Source of the DNA: Ralstonia sp. SET104
GTDB taxonomy: Bacteria; Pseudomonadota; Gammaproteobacteria; Burkholderiales; Burkholderiaceae
Assembly: GCF_003851545.1 (NCBI RefSeq)
Contig: NZ_BHVX01000012.1
Span: forward strand, 1-64,000
DNA: 64,000 nt
Direction: 5' to 3'
In this document: piece by piece, positions 1 to 8,805 of the stretch
Layout: the number at the start of each line of letters is the position of its first letter
Numbering within the stretch: position 1 is the first letter of the stretch
Position numbers and translations under genes: made by a program
The notes under the pieces: generated by a model
Seen by the model: the letters and a program-made list of their open reading frames with translations, nothing else
Databases searched by the model: none
What the model was told of the DNA's origin: nothing

Positions 1-60
1 CGCGACGAGGAATACTTCTTCCTCAAGATCCGCGCCGCCTTCCCCGGAATTCCTCGATGA
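1..60 (+). CDS. 3' end of an unidentified gene (partial)
   Basis: The first 19 codons are open in frame 1 and end with TGA at 58-60, giving a tail that reads RDEEYFFLKIRAAFPGIPR. The gene begins outside the window. The fragment is too short to assign to a family. Its codons end mostly in G or C, like the genes that follow, which supports real coding sequence. Confidence 0.45.
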   Translation, partial: RDEEYFFLKIRAAFPGIPR

Positions 61-395
61 ACCTTTTTTTATGGACGAAGCGCAAGCAAGCCAAGGTATA
101 TCGACAACACCTTGCGCAAAAACGCCCATGCGATGCAACAGGCCGAACGCGTACCGGCGAGACTTGCAACGTTGAGGCGATCTGACATCACTTTTTTACA
201 TGCATGCCGGGTCACATAGCGAGTCCCGCGCCCCGCCGTGCGGCTCACCGTCTCGATTTCACGTGTGTGGCATGCCGCTTGCGTGGGCTACGACGAATAC
301 GCTGAACCCCAGCAGGCTGCTTCCGCCCGGGGCAGCCCGCTGCCTCCCCTTAGCACGTCAGCCAAGCCCTTGGGACAGCGCACTCGCCCGACGCC
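61..395. other. intergenic stretch without a recognisable gene
   Basis: About 335 bases between the upstream gene tail and the phytochrome-type kinase. A short T run directly follows the first stop codon, but I find no convincing hairpin. An open frame crosses 200-514 on the plus strand, but it runs into the kinase gene in another frame and has no ribosome binding site. The promoter of the kinase gene presumably lies here; I could not pick one with confidence. Confidence 0.4.
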
Positions 396-2687
396 ATGAG
401 TTCGCAATCGCCTCCGCCCTTGTCCGTACTCGACGACATCGACGCTTCGCCCGGCATTGGCAGCAACGCCGCCATCCAATCGCGCGGGGTGCTGCTGTGC
501 TTGTCCGAGCCTGATCTGCGCATCCACCAAGTGAGCGCAAACCTCGAGGCCACGCTGGGTACGCCACACGCCGCCGCGCTGCAGGCGCCAGTCGACCGTG
601 TGATCGGCACGGCTGGCCACGAGGCGCTGGAGAGCGCCCTGGCCACCCACAGTATCGACGACCACCCGCTGTACATCGGCACCCTGCACACGCCGCACGG
701 CCACGTGCTCGATGCAGTTGTACACCGGCACAAGGGCACGCTGATTCTGGAACTCGAACCCGCAGTGCACGCAGCTGATGGGGCGTTTGCGTCGATGTAT
801 CCGCTGGTGCGCACCTTCGTCACGAGCCTGCAGGCCGTGAGCAGCGTCGATGCGTTGACGGACTTGGCCGCGCGCGAAGTGCGCCGCCTGAGCACCTTTG
901 GCCGCGTCACGATTTACCGCATCGACCGCGGTGGCTCGTTGCGAGCGCTGGCCGAAGCGCGCGACGTGGCGTACGACATGCTGATCAGCACGCACTTGCC
1001 CGGCGCCGGCATGACGCCCGAGTTGCGCAGCCTGTATAGCCACAACCCGTTGCGCCTGGTGGCGGACATCAACGACACGCCCGTGGGCCTGGTGCCGCCG
1101 CTGCACCCATCCACCGGGCGGGCGACGGATTTGTCGTATGCGGCCCTGCGCGCTGTCTCCGATGCGCAGCGCGAAACCATGCGCCGCATGGGCGCCAAGG
1201 CCTCGTTCACGCTGGCGCTTACGGTGCGCGGGCAACTGTGGGGCTTGATCGCCTGTCACCACGCGACGCCCTGCTCGCTGTCGTTTGAAGTGCGTACGGC
1301 GTGTGAACACCTGGCGCAGATTCTGTCGCTGCAGATTGAAGCCAAGGAGGACCGCGCCGAGATCGCCCACCGGCTGGAGCTGCGACGCATTCTGGTACGC
1401 CTGCTGGCCGCGACGGCCGACCGCGACCGCTTCCAGGACGGCCTGGTCGAACATCCCGCCGATCTGTTGCGCTTTGCCTCGGCCAGCGGCGCGGCCATCG
1501 TGCGCCGGGAGGAATGCCTGTGCGTGGGTGCGGCGCCCGACGCAGAGAGGGTCCTGCGCCTGACCGAATGGCTGGCAAACGAGCACCCTGGCGAGATCTT
1601 CCACACCGACAGCCTCGCTGCCGTCTATCCGGACGGCGTCTCGCTGCTGCCACAGGTTAGCGGCCTGCTGGCGGTGCAGATTTCGCAACTGCATCGTCAA
1701 TATGTGCTGTGGTTCCGCCCCGAAACGACGCACACCGTGCGTTGGGCCGGCGATGCGCCCGGCCTGGCAAGCCAGGGCGATACGGACCGCATGCTCGGCC
1801 GCACGCGCCATTGGCAAGAGGACATCGCACACACCTCGCGCCCGTGGCGTACGAGCGAAGTGGAAACCGCCGCGGAGTTCCGCTACGCCATCCTCAACAT
1901 CGTGCTGCGCCACGCCGAAGAAGCTGCCGAACTGACCAGCGAACTGCGCCGCGCCAATCACGAGCTGGAGGCGTTCTCGTATTCCGTTTCGCATGACTTG
2001 CGCGCGCCGCTGCGCCACATCGCGGGCTATGCCGAATTGCTGGACGAAATGGAAGGCGACCACGTGTCCGCACGCGGGCGGCACTTCCTGCAGACGATTT
2101 CAGAGTCATCGCGCTTTGCCGGCAAGCTGGTCGACGATCTGCTCACCTTCTCGCAGATGGGCCGCGGCGCGCTGCGGGTGGCGGATGTCGATCTCGCGCA
2201 ACTCGTGCGCGGCGTGGTGCGTGACCTGAGCGTCGACCAGGGGCGCCGCCACATTGAATGGGACATCGCCACGCTGCCGGTGGTGCGCGCCGACCCGGCC
2301 TTCCTGCAATTGGCCGTGCGCAACCTGCTCTCCAACGCGGTCAAATACACGCGCGACCGTAACCCGGCGCGCATCCACATCAACGCCGAACATACCGACG
2401 CCGAAACCATCGTGCGCATTGCCGACAACGGGGTGGGCTTCTCGATGGAATACGTGGCCAAGCTGTTTGGGGTATTTCAGCGGCTGCATCGCATGGACGA
2501 ATTCGAGGGCACCGGCATCGGCCTGGCCAATGTCCGGCGCATCATCGAGCGCCATGGCGGCCGTACCTGGGCGGAGGGCGAGCTGGACCGGGGTGCGACA
2601 TTCACCTTCACGCTGCCACGCGTGCCCGATCCACTGGAGAGTCCAAGGCCGACGCCGCCGCCCGAGCCTGTCAGCCGTGATGCCTGA
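396..2687 (+). CDS. phytochrome-type sensor histidine kinase lacking bilin-binding residues
   Basis: A 763-residue protein with the bacteriophytochrome order PAS (about 10-120), GAF (about 140-315), PHY (about 320-510), HisKA and HATPase. The kinase part is intact: His533 lies in SVSHDLRAPLRHI, followed by an N box (NLLSNAVKY) and glycine boxes (DNGVGF, GTGIGLA). The photosensory hallmarks are missing. The usual N-terminal Cys falls on Asp16 in an ungapped alignment around AIQSRG. The PASDIP motif reads PGAGMT, so its Asp is Gly205. The His near the pyrrole water is Gln258. The PHY tongue PRxSF reads GRTRH. The His of the CHH motif (288-289) remains. It is probably a blind or repurposed phytochrome that phosphorylates the receiver encoded 33 bases downstream. 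The family is clear; the lack of chromophore is inferred from motif loss. Confidence 0.85.
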   Translation: MSSQSPPPLSVLDDIDASPGIGSNAAIQSRGVLLCLSEPDLRIHQVSANLEATLGTPHAAALQAPVDRVIGTAGHEALESALATHSIDDHPLYIGTLHTPHGHVLDAVVHRHKGTLILELEPAVHAADGAFASMYPLVRTFVTSLQAVSSVDALTDLAAREVRRLSTFGRVTIYRIDRGGSLRALAEARDVAYDMLISTHLPGAGMTPELRSLYSHNPLRLVADINDTPVGLVPPLHPSTGRATDLSYAALRAVSDAQRETMRRMGAKASFTLALTVRGQLWGLIACHHATPCSLSFEVRTACEHLAQILSLQIEAKEDRAEIAHRLELRRILVRLLAATADRDRFQDGLVEHPADLLRFASASGAAIVRREECLCVGAAPDAERVLRLTEWLANEHPGEIFHTDSLAAVYPDGVSLLPQVSGLLAVQISQLHRQYVLWFRPETTHTVRWAGDAPGLASQGDTDRMLGRTRHWQEDIAHTSRPWRTSEVETAAEFRYAILNIVLRHAEEAAELTSELRRANHELEAFSYSVSHDLRAPLRHIAGYAELLDEMEGDHVSARGRHFLQTISESSRFAGKLVDDLLTFSQMGRGALRVADVDLAQLVRGVVRDLSVDQGRRHIEWDIATLPVVRADPAFLQLAVRNLLSNAVKYTRDRNPARIHINAEHTDAETIVRIADNGVGFSMEYVAKLFGVFQRLHRMDEFEGTGIGLANVRRIIERHGGRTWAEGELDRGATFTFTLPRVPDPLESPRPTPPPEPVSRDA

Positions 2688-2720
2688 TGCCTGATCGTTC
2701 TTTCCACGTTCATTGTCACC

Positions 2721-3188
2721 ATGCTCAAACCCATCCTGCTCGTTGAAGACAACCCAAACGATCTCGAGCTGACCTTGCTGGCGCTGGAGCGCAGCCAGCT
2801 CGCCAACGATGTGGTCGTCACCCGCGACGGCGCTGAAGCGCTGGATTACCTGCACGCGCGCAATCTCTACGCGCAGCGCGTGCCGGGTAATCCGGCCGTG
2901 GTGCTGCTCGACCTGAAGCTGCCGAAGGTCGATGGTCTGGAAGTGCTGGCCGAGATTCGTGCAACCCCCACGCTCAAGAGCCTGCCGGTGGTCATGCTCA
3001 CCTCGTCGCGCGAAGAAACCGACCTGCTGCGCAGCTACGAGCTGGGTGTCAACGCCTATGTGGTCAAGCCGGTGGAGTTCCGAGCGTTTGTCGATGCGAT
3101 TGCCGATCTGGGCGTATTCTGGGCTGTGCTCAACGAACCGCCGCCGGGTTCGACCCGGGCCCGCCGTGCCTTGCTGCCGTCGAGCTAG
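2721..3188 (+). CDS. single-domain response regulator, Rcp1-like
   Basis: A 155-residue stand-alone receiver. The acidic pair is Glu9-Asp10 (LLVEDNPNDLELT), the phosphoacceptor is Asp64 in LLDLKLPKVDG, the conserved Thr/Ser lies in MLTSSREE and the Lys in VVKPVEF. There is no output domain. The long insertion after the second helix (DYLHARNLYAQR) is typical of the Rcp1 subfamily, which partners phytochrome kinases of the Cph1 type. Its place directly after the phytochrome-type kinase supports it as the cognate phosphate acceptor. The likely route is onward phosphotransfer or protein contact, perhaps with the hybrid kinase encoded next. Start chosen at the ATG that begins MLKPILLVED. Confidence 0.88.
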   Translation: MLKPILLVEDNPNDLELTLLALERSQLANDVVVTRDGAEALDYLHARNLYAQRVPGNPAVVLLDLKLPKVDGLEVLAEIRATPTLKSLPVVMLTSSREETDLLRSYELGVNAYVVKPVEFRAFVDAIADLGVFWAVLNEPPPGSTRARRALLPSS

Positions 3189-3214
3189 CCGCCCTCTCCG
3201 GAGCATCCGCCCCC

Positions 3215-5173
3215 ATGTCCAATCTGCAACTGCTGCTGGTCGAAGACAATCCGCTCGACGCAGAACTCACGCGCGCCCGCCTGGAAACCGCCAACCTGAT
3301 CGCCGATACCGTGCTCGTGGACAACGAAACCGACTTCGTCGCCCAGCTCGGCGCACGCACCTTCGACGCCATCCTGGCCGATTTCATGCTGCCGCAGTTC
3401 ACGGGGACGGAGGCGCTGGACATTGCGCGCCGCATGGCGCCGCAAACGCCGTTCATCTTCGTGTCAGGTGCGCTGGGCGAGGAGCACGCGGTGGACATGC
3501 TCAAGCGCGGCGCCACCGATTACGTCATCAAGCAGCGCCTGCAGCGCCTGCCCGTGGTGCTGCTGCGCGCGCTGGCCGAAGCTGCCGAGCGCCGCCAGCG
3601 CATTGCCGCCGAAGCTGCGCTGCGTGAAGCGGAAACGCACTTTCGCCTGCTGATCAACGCGCTCAAGGAGCACGCTGTGCTCTCGCTCGACCCGCAAGGC
3701 ATCGTGCGCACCTGGAACGCGGCGTCGCGGGGCATTCTCGGTTATGCGCGCGAGGAAATTCTCGGCAAATCGGCCGAGATCCTGTATCCACAAGCCGCGC
3801 GCGAAGCTGGCGAATTCCAGCGCAAGCTCGAACGCGTGCGCCGCGAAGGCAGCCTCACCGACGACCGCTGGATGCTACGCAAAGACGGCACGCCGTTTTA
3901 CGCATCAAGCGTGGTCACCGCCATCCACAACGAGACCGGCCAACTGCTCGGGTTCTCCAAGATCATCCGCGACGCCACGGAAGAGCGCATGGCCGCCGAT
4001 GCCCTGCGCCGCGCCAAAGAAGAAGCCGAGACCGCCAACCACGCGAAGGACCACTTCCTCGCCGTGCTCTCGCACGAGCTGCGCACGCCGCTCACCCCGA
4101 TCCTGACCGCCGTACATTTGCTGGAACTGCGCCGCGACTTGCCGCCTTACGCGGTCGCGCAACTGGAGGTGGTCCGCCGCAATGCCGAGCTTGAGGCGCG
4201 CCTGATCGACGACCTGCTCGACATCACGGGCATTGCGCGCGGCAAGCTGGCAGTGAGCTTTGCCCTGGTCGACCTGTATCCGCTGCTGGAGAGCACGCTG
4301 GAGATGTCGCGTAACGACATGCAAGGCAAGCGGCTCTCGCTCAAGACGCACTTCGAGGCAGGCTGCAGCCGGCTGTATGCCGACGGCGCGCGCATTCAGC
4401 AGGTGATCTGGAACCTGGTGCGCAACGCGGTCAAGTTCACGCCCGAAGGCGGCGCCATCGAGGTGCGCGTCTGGAACCCCACGTCCTCCACCGTGGCCGT
4501 GGCCGTGAAGGACAACGGCATCGGCATCGAACTTGACGCGCTGCCGCGCATCTTCTCGGCGTTCGAGCAGGCCGATGCGTCGATCACGCAGCGCTTTGGC
4601 GGCCTGGGCCTGGGCCTGGCGATTGCCTATGCGCTGGTGCAGAAGCACGAGGGATCATTGATTGTCGAGAGCGCCGGCCGCCACGAGGGCGCCACGTTCA
4701 CGCTCACGCTGCCGCTGGCCGCCGAGATGGCGCAGCCCGAGACACCGCCGTCGCCGCCCATGCCACGCGAGCAACCGGCGCACGGCCTGCACGTGCTGCT
4801 AGTGGAAGACAACGCCGATACGGCCGAAGCCATGTCGCAGATGCTGGAGATTCTCGGCCACACCGTCGCCACGGCCAATAGCGCGCGCGCAGCCATGCAA
4901 GCCGCTGAATCGCACAAGTTTGATCTGCTGATCAGCGATATCGGCCTGCCGGACGGCAGCGGCTTGGACGTGGTGCGTGTATTTGCCGAGCGGCAGGCCG
5001 CCCCGTCGATCGCAATTACTGGCTATGGCATGGAAGAAGACATCGCCCGTTGCCGCGAAGCGGGCTTCACTGACCACCTGACCAAGCCGGTGGACTTCAA
5101 GCGGCTGGAAACACTGCTGGCCAGCTACCTGGCCGCGCGCGATACGCGAACCGCGAGCGTGGGCACGGGCTGA
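3215..5173 (+). CDS. hybrid sensor kinase, receiver-PAS-kinase-receiver
   Basis: A 652-residue soluble protein. An N-terminal receiver (about 1-120) has its phosphoacceptor at Asp56 (ILADFMLP). A PAS domain with PAC tail (about 140-265) follows, with the typical TWNAASRGILGY and GFSKIIRDATEER segments. HisKA carries His287 in FLAVLSHELRTPL, then HATPase (NLVRNAVKFTPEGG, DNGIGI, GLGLGLAIA). A second receiver (about 525-640) has its Asp in LLISDIGLPDGSG. No transmembrane segment is visible, so it senses in the cytoplasm. The N-terminal receiver could take phosphate from the upstream kinase, making a three-gene relay. No DNA-binding output is encoded in this cluster. Confidence 0.87.
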   Translation: MSNLQLLLVEDNPLDAELTRARLETANLIADTVLVDNETDFVAQLGARTFDAILADFMLPQFTGTEALDIARRMAPQTPFIFVSGALGEEHAVDMLKRGATDYVIKQRLQRLPVVLLRALAEAAERRQRIAAEAALREAETHFRLLINALKEHAVLSLDPQGIVRTWNAASRGILGYAREEILGKSAEILYPQAAREAGEFQRKLERVRREGSLTDDRWMLRKDGTPFYASSVVTAIHNETGQLLGFSKIIRDATEERMAADALRRAKEEAETANHAKDHFLAVLSHELRTPLTPILTAVHLLELRRDLPPYAVAQLEVVRRNAELEARLIDDLLDITGIARGKLAVSFALVDLYPLLESTLEMSRNDMQGKRLSLKTHFEAGCSRLYADGARIQQVIWNLVRNAVKFTPEGGAIEVRVWNPTSSTVAVAVKDNGIGIELDALPRIFSAFEQADASITQRFGGLGLGLAIAYALVQKHEGSLIVESAGRHEGATFTLTLPLAAEMAQPETPPSPPMPREQPAHGLHVLLVEDNADTAEAMSQMLEILGHTVATANSARAAMQAAESHKFDLLISDIGLPDGSGLDVVRVFAERQAAPSIAITGYGMEEDIARCREAGFTDHLTKPVDFKRLETLLASYLAARDTRTASVGTG

Positions 5174-5203
5174 CCGCGCCAGAATGCCGCAGGTGCAGTC
5201 GGC

Positions 5204-5446
5204 CTAGCGACGCAACAGGCCCCAAGCCGCGGGCAGCAACATGGCGCCCACCACGGCGGCCGTCCACGCCATGATCTGCCCGTCGGCGTACAGATGGACG
5301 AATTGGCCGCTGTAGTAACCACCCAACGCCCCAAGCCCACCCGTCAGCAAGGCCGCCAGCCACCCCAGGCGTTTGCCTGCGGGATGCAACCAACGCGCTG
5401 CCACACCCACAGCCAGCCCGATCCACAGCGGCCCGATCCACCCCAT
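5204..5446 (-). CDS. GlsB/YeaQ/YmgE-family small membrane protein
   Basis: An 80-residue, very hydrophobic protein with three predicted membrane segments and Gly-rich helices (GWLAALLTGGLGALGGYYSG). Length and pattern fit the GlsB/YeaQ/YmgE ('transglycosylase-associated') family, often linked to stress responses; the biochemical role of the family is unknown. It is convergent with the hybrid kinase gene (30 bases between stops), so it is not part of that cluster. Start ATG taken at the codon giving MGWIGPLW; a longer open frame upstream is not needed for the family. Confidence 0.7.
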   Translation of the reverse strand: MGWIGPLWIGLAVGVAARWLHPAGKRLGWLAALLTGGLGALGGYYSGQFVHLYADGQIMAWTAAVVGAMLLPAAWGLLRR

Positions 5447-5621
5447 GCCTGTTCTCCGTATTCTGTATTGCCCGTAACCGACTCAATTGGACGCGTACCT
5501 TAGCGCAGGACGGTGTGGAAGGCCACGGCGGCGCACCGCTTCACACGTGACCAATAGTTAACATTCGTCCGCACACGCCACAGGAGTTGACCTAGTTCCT
5601 GCTCATATCAAGGCCGGGCGC

Positions 5622-5627
5622 TATAAT
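5622..5627 (+). promoter_or_regulatory. candidate -10 box of hemA
   Basis: A perfect TATAAT about 50 bases before the hemA ATG. At 17 bases upstream is CTGCTC, a weak -35. A TTGACC at 5587 is too far away (29 bases). The likely transcript starts near 5634, giving a leader of about 43 bases. Seen in sequence; activity is inferred. Confidence 0.5.
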
Positions 5628-5676
5628 CCAGGGTGCTCAAAATTCGTGCCGTTCCTTTTTTAACCGGCCGCCCCAC

Positions 5677-6984
5677 ATGCAGTTGCTGACCCTCGGAATT
5701 AACCACCACACGGCGCCGCTTTCCCTGCGCGAGAAGGTGGCGTTTCCGCTCGAGCAGCTCAAGCCCGCACTGGGCGCGCTGCGTCAGCATCTGCCGCACC
5801 TCAAGAGCACGGCTGAAGCGGCCATCCTCTCCACCTGCAATCGCACCGAAATCTACTGCGCCACCGACGGCAATTTGCCCGAGCAGACCGCGCACGAGCA
5901 TGCGATTCGCTGGCTGGCACAACATCACAATATCGACGCGGGCGAACTCGCGCCGCATGTGTATTCGCTCGGTCAATCGCTGGCTGTACGTCACGCGTTT
6001 CGCGTGGCCAGCGGGCTCGATTCGATGGTGCTGGGTGAGACGCAGATCCTCGGCCAGATGAAAGACGCCGTGCGCACCGCCACTGAAGCGGGCGCCCTCG
6101 GCACGTACCTGAATCAGCTCTTCCAGCGCACCTTTGCGGTGGCCAAGGAAGTGCGCGGCACGACGGAGATCGGCGCGCATTCCGTATCCATGGCCGCCGC
6201 TGCCGTACGACTGGCACAGCGCATTTTTGAATCGATTGGCGAGCAGCGCGTGCTGTTCATCGGCGCCGGCGAGATGATCGAGCTGTGCGCCACCCACTTC
6301 GCCGCGCAGACACCGCGCGAGGTGGTGATCGCCAACCGCACGCTGGAGCGCGGCGAGAAGCTGGCCGAATCGCTGTCGAACCAGGGGCTGAACGCCCGCG
6401 CCGTGCGGCTTGCCGAACTGCCGACCAAGCTGGCCGAGTTCGACATCGTTGTTTCGTGCACCGCCAGCACGCTGCCCATCATCGGCCTGGGCGCCGTGGA
6501 GCGCGCCATCAAACAGCGCCGCCACCGCCCGATGTTCATGGTCGACCTGGCTGTACCGCGCGATATCGAGCCCGAAGTCTCGCGCCTGTCCGACGTGTTC
6601 CTCTACACCGTGGACGACCTCGGCGCCATCGTGCGCGAGGGCAATGCGCTGCGCCAGGCTGCCGTGGCGCAGGCCGAGGCCATCATCGAGACACGCGTGC
6701 TGAACTTCATGCACTGGCTCGACGCGCGCAGCGTGGTGCCCGTGATTCGCGATCTGCACGCGCAGGCCGAAACACTGCGCCAGGGTGAACTCGAACGCGC
6801 CCAGCGCATGCTCGCGCGCGGCGACGATCCGGCGCTCGTGCTTGAGGCGCTGTCGCAAGCGCTCACCAAAAAATTCCTCCACGGCCCGACGCATGCGCTG
6901 AACCACGCACAGGGCGAAGGCCGCGAACAGCTCATCGACCTGCTGCCGGCGCTGTTCCGCCAGTCCAGCCACTCCGAGCGCTAG
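5677..6984 (+). CDS. hemA: glutamyl-tRNA reductase
   Basis: A 435-residue enzyme that reduces glutamyl-tRNA(Glu) to glutamate-1-semialdehyde with NADPH, the first committed step of tetrapyrrole synthesis in the C5 pathway. The N-terminal GINHHTAP motif, the catalytic Cys54 in STCNRTE, the [16 protein letters not shown] stretch, the NADPH-binding GAGEM segment and the C-terminal dimerisation helices are all visible. Length matches the family. It opens the hemA-prfA-prmC block seen in many proteobacteria. prfA follows after about 110 bases, so co-transcription is likely. A TATAAT lies about 50 bases upstream of the ATG. Confidence 0.97.
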   Translation: MQLLTLGINHHTAPLSLREKVAFPLEQLKPALGALRQHLPHLKSTAEAAILSTCNRTEIYCATDGNLPEQTAHEHAIRWLAQHHNIDAGELAPHVYSLGQSLAVRHAFRVASGLDSMVLGETQILGQMKDAVRTATEAGALGTYLNQLFQRTFAVAKEVRGTTEIGAHSVSMAAAAVRLAQRIFESIGEQRVLFIGAGEMIELCATHFAAQTPREVVIANRTLERGEKLAESLSNQGLNARAVRLAELPTKLAEFDIVVSCTASTLPIIGLGAVERAIKQRRHRPMFMVDLAVPRDIEPEVSRLSDVFLYTVDDLGAIVREGNALRQAAVAQAEAIIETRVLNFMHWLDARSVVPVIRDLHAQAETLRQGELERAQRMLARGDDPALVLEALSQALTKKFLHGPTHALNHAQGEGREQLIDLLPALFRQSSHSER

Positions 6985-7093
6985 CGGCCGCCGCGTCGCA
7001 TGTGCGCCGCATGGTTTGATGCGCGGCGCGCAACTTCTGGCGCGGTATCATGCGCCGCCTTCGCTTCCAGCGTTTCCCTCCGCGACTGCCCGA

Positions 7094-8176
7094 ATGAAGC
7101 CCAGCATGCTGTCCAAGCTCGACCAACTGGCCGAGCGCATCATTGAAATCAACGCGCTGCTCGCGCGTGAAGACGCCACCGCCAACCTCGACCAGTACCG
7201 CAAGCTCACGCGTGAGCACGCCGAGCTGGAACCCGTGGTCGCGCAATTCGCGGCGTGGAAGCAAGCCGAAGGCGACATCGCCACCGCGCAGGAACTCCTG
7301 GCCGACCCCGACATGAAGGCGTTTGCCGAAGACGAACTCCACGCCGCGCGCGCGCGCATGGAGTCGCTTGAAGGCGAACTGCAGCGCCTGCTGCTGCCCA
7401 AAGACCCGAACGACCACCGCAACATCTTTGTGGAAATCCGCGCGGGCACGGGCGGCGATGAGTCCGCCCTCTTCGCGGGCGACCTGTTGCGCATGTACAC
7501 GCGCTTTGCCGAACGCCAGCGCTGGCAGGTGGAGATCGTGAGCGAATCGCCGTCAGACCTGGGCGGCTACAAGGAAGTGATCGTGCGGCTGGTGGGCGAA
7601 GGCGCGTATTCGCGGCTGAAGTTCGAGTCGGGTGGCCACCGCGTACAGCGCGTGCCGGCCACCGAGGCGCAGGGGCGCATTCACACGTCTGCCTGCACCG
7701 TGGCGGTCATGCCCGAGGCCGATGCGCTGGCCGACATTCAGATCAACCCGGCCGACCTGCGCATCGATACGTTCCGCGCGTCGGGCGCGGGCGGGCAGCA
7801 CATCAACAAGACGGATTCGGCTGTGCGCATCACTCACCTGCCGACCGGCCTGGTGGTGGAGTGCCAGGACGACCGCAGCCAGCACCGCAACAAAGATCGC
7901 GCCATGCAAGTGCTGGCCGCGCGCCTGAAGGACCGCCAGGAGCGCGAAGCGCAGGCCAAGGAAGCCAGCGCGCGCAAGAGCCTGATCGGCTCGGGCGACC
8001 GCTCCGACCGCATCCGCACATACAACTTCCCGCAGGGCCGCGTAACAGATCACCGCATCAACCTGACGCTCTACAAGATTGACGCGATCATGGACGGCGA
8101 CATTGAGGAACTCGTAGGCGCGTTGGCTGCAGAGCATCAGGCGGAACAGCTCGCCGCGCTGGGCGAAGACGTCTGA
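7094..8176 (+). CDS. prfA: peptide chain release factor 1
   Basis: Release factor 1 reads UAA and UAG and triggers peptidyl-tRNA hydrolysis on the ribosome. The 360-residue product from the ATG giving [16 protein letters not shown] matches the usual length exactly. The open frame extends 26 codons further up, but that part looks non-coding. The GGQ motif is at 233-235 within [11 protein letters not shown], the usual place for RF1, and a PAT tripeptide (RVPATEAQG) sits in the codon-recognition domain. The Gln of GGQ is methylated by PrmC, whose gene is two genes downstream. It is the second gene of the hemA-prfA cluster. Confidence 0.96.
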   Translation: MKPSMLSKLDQLAERIIEINALLAREDATANLDQYRKLTREHAELEPVVAQFAAWKQAEGDIATAQELLADPDMKAFAEDELHAARARMESLEGELQRLLLPKDPNDHRNIFVEIRAGTGGDESALFAGDLLRMYTRFAERQRWQVEIVSESPSDLGGYKEVIVRLVGEGAYSRLKFESGGHRVQRVPATEAQGRIHTSACTVAVMPEADALADIQINPADLRIDTFRASGAGGQHINKTDSAVRITHLPTGLVVECQDDRSQHRNKDRAMQVLAARLKDRQEREAQAKEASARKSLIGSGDRSDRIRTYNFPQGRVTDHRINLTLYKIDAIMDGDIEELVGALAAEHQAEQLAALGEDV

Positions 8177-8264
8177 TCGCGTTAGCCGTTAAGAAGCGCG
8201 CGCGCCGTAACATCCGCTTGCGTTTGATACAGCTTTGCGCAGTGGCGTACGGGTCCCTCGTTCC

Positions 8265-8270
8265 TATAAT
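8265..8270 (+). promoter_or_regulatory. candidate -10 box of the lipoprotein gene
   Basis: A perfect TATAAT 71 bases before the lipoprotein ATG at 8341. No good -35 is present at 16-18 bases (GTGGCG at 17). The predicted start is near 8277, just ahead of a palindrome at 8287-8301. Confidence 0.45.
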
Positions 8271-8286
8271 CGATCTCGATCACGCC

Positions 8287-8301
8287 GAGTGCGTAGCACT
8301 C
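8287..8301 (+). repeat. inverted repeat GAGTGC-GTA-GCACTC in the lipoprotein leader
   Basis: A perfect 6-3-6 inverted repeat placed about 10 bases after the predicted transcription start and about 40 bases before the ATG. It may be an operator or a small leader hairpin. No T run follows, so it is not a terminator. Confidence 0.4.
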
Positions 8302-8340
8302 ACTAACAAGCGCGACAACATCACGATTAGGAGAATCGCA

Positions 8341-8709
8341 ATGCGTACCCAACTGCTGGCCATCACTGTCGCTACCACCCTCGCACTCGGCCTTGCCGCC
8401 TGCGGCAAGAAGGACGATGCCACCGACCAGGCTGCCAAGAGCGCGATGGAGCAATCGAAGGACGCCGCCAAGCAGGCCCTCGACAACGCCGGCACGGCCG
8501 TCAGCAAGGCCGCCGACGCCGCCAAGGTGGAGCTTTCGCAAGCCGCGTCAGACGCGCAGGTCTCCGCATCCGGCGCGCTGTCGCAGGCGAAGGATGCCGC
8601 CAAGGAGGCGGCTGACAAGACCGCCGACGCCGCCAAGGTGGCTGCCGACAAGACCGCCGCTGCCACCAAGGATGCAGCCAACAAGGTCAAAGACGCGACC
8701 AAGCAATAA
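8341..8709 (+). CDS. Ala/Lys-rich helical lipoprotein with LEA-like repeats
   Basis: A 122-residue protein. Residues 1-20 form a lipoprotein signal ending LAAC, so Cys21 is the likely lipidated residue. The rest is almost only Ala, Lys, Asp, Thr, Ser and Gln in 11-residue-like repeats (AADKTADAAKV, AADKTAAATKD), predicted to be a long amphipathic helix. This resembles group 3 LEA and apolipoprotein-like proteins, some of which protect against desiccation or coat membranes; that function is not shown here. Start set at the ATG with AGGAGA ten bases upstream, not at the earlier in-frame codon. A TATAAT and an inverted repeat lie in the leader, and a terminator follows, so the gene is probably monocistronic. 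Confidence 0.7.
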   Translation: MRTQLLAITVATTLALGLAACGKKDDATDQAAKSAMEQSKDAAKQALDNAGTAVSKAADAAKVELSQAASDAQVSASGALSQAKDAAKEAADKTADAAKVAADKTAAATKDAANKVKDATKQ

Positions 8710-8736
8710 GCGCAACCCTTCGCACCGACCCGCTTG

Positions 8737-8775
8737 CGGGCCCGCGCCACATTGGCCGGGCCCGTGTTATTTTGT
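8737..8775 (+). terminator. rho-independent terminator after the lipoprotein gene
   Basis: Two copies of CGGGCCCG (8737-8744 and 8757-8764) can pair across a 12-base loop, followed by TGTTATTTTG. It ends before the predicted prmC start at 8806 and argues against an earlier prmC start at 8734, which would lie inside the stem. Confidence 0.6.
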
Positions 8776-8805
8776 GCGCCCGATCTTTGTTGCTGGTCTG
8801 TTGCC

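Noticed and set aside
288-2084. 598-codon open frame on the minus strand
   Set aside because: It is fully antisense to the phytochrome-type kinase, has no domain and reflects high GC at third positions.
8734-8805. Upstream start for prmC
   Set aside because: This stretch forms the terminator hairpin of the preceding gene.
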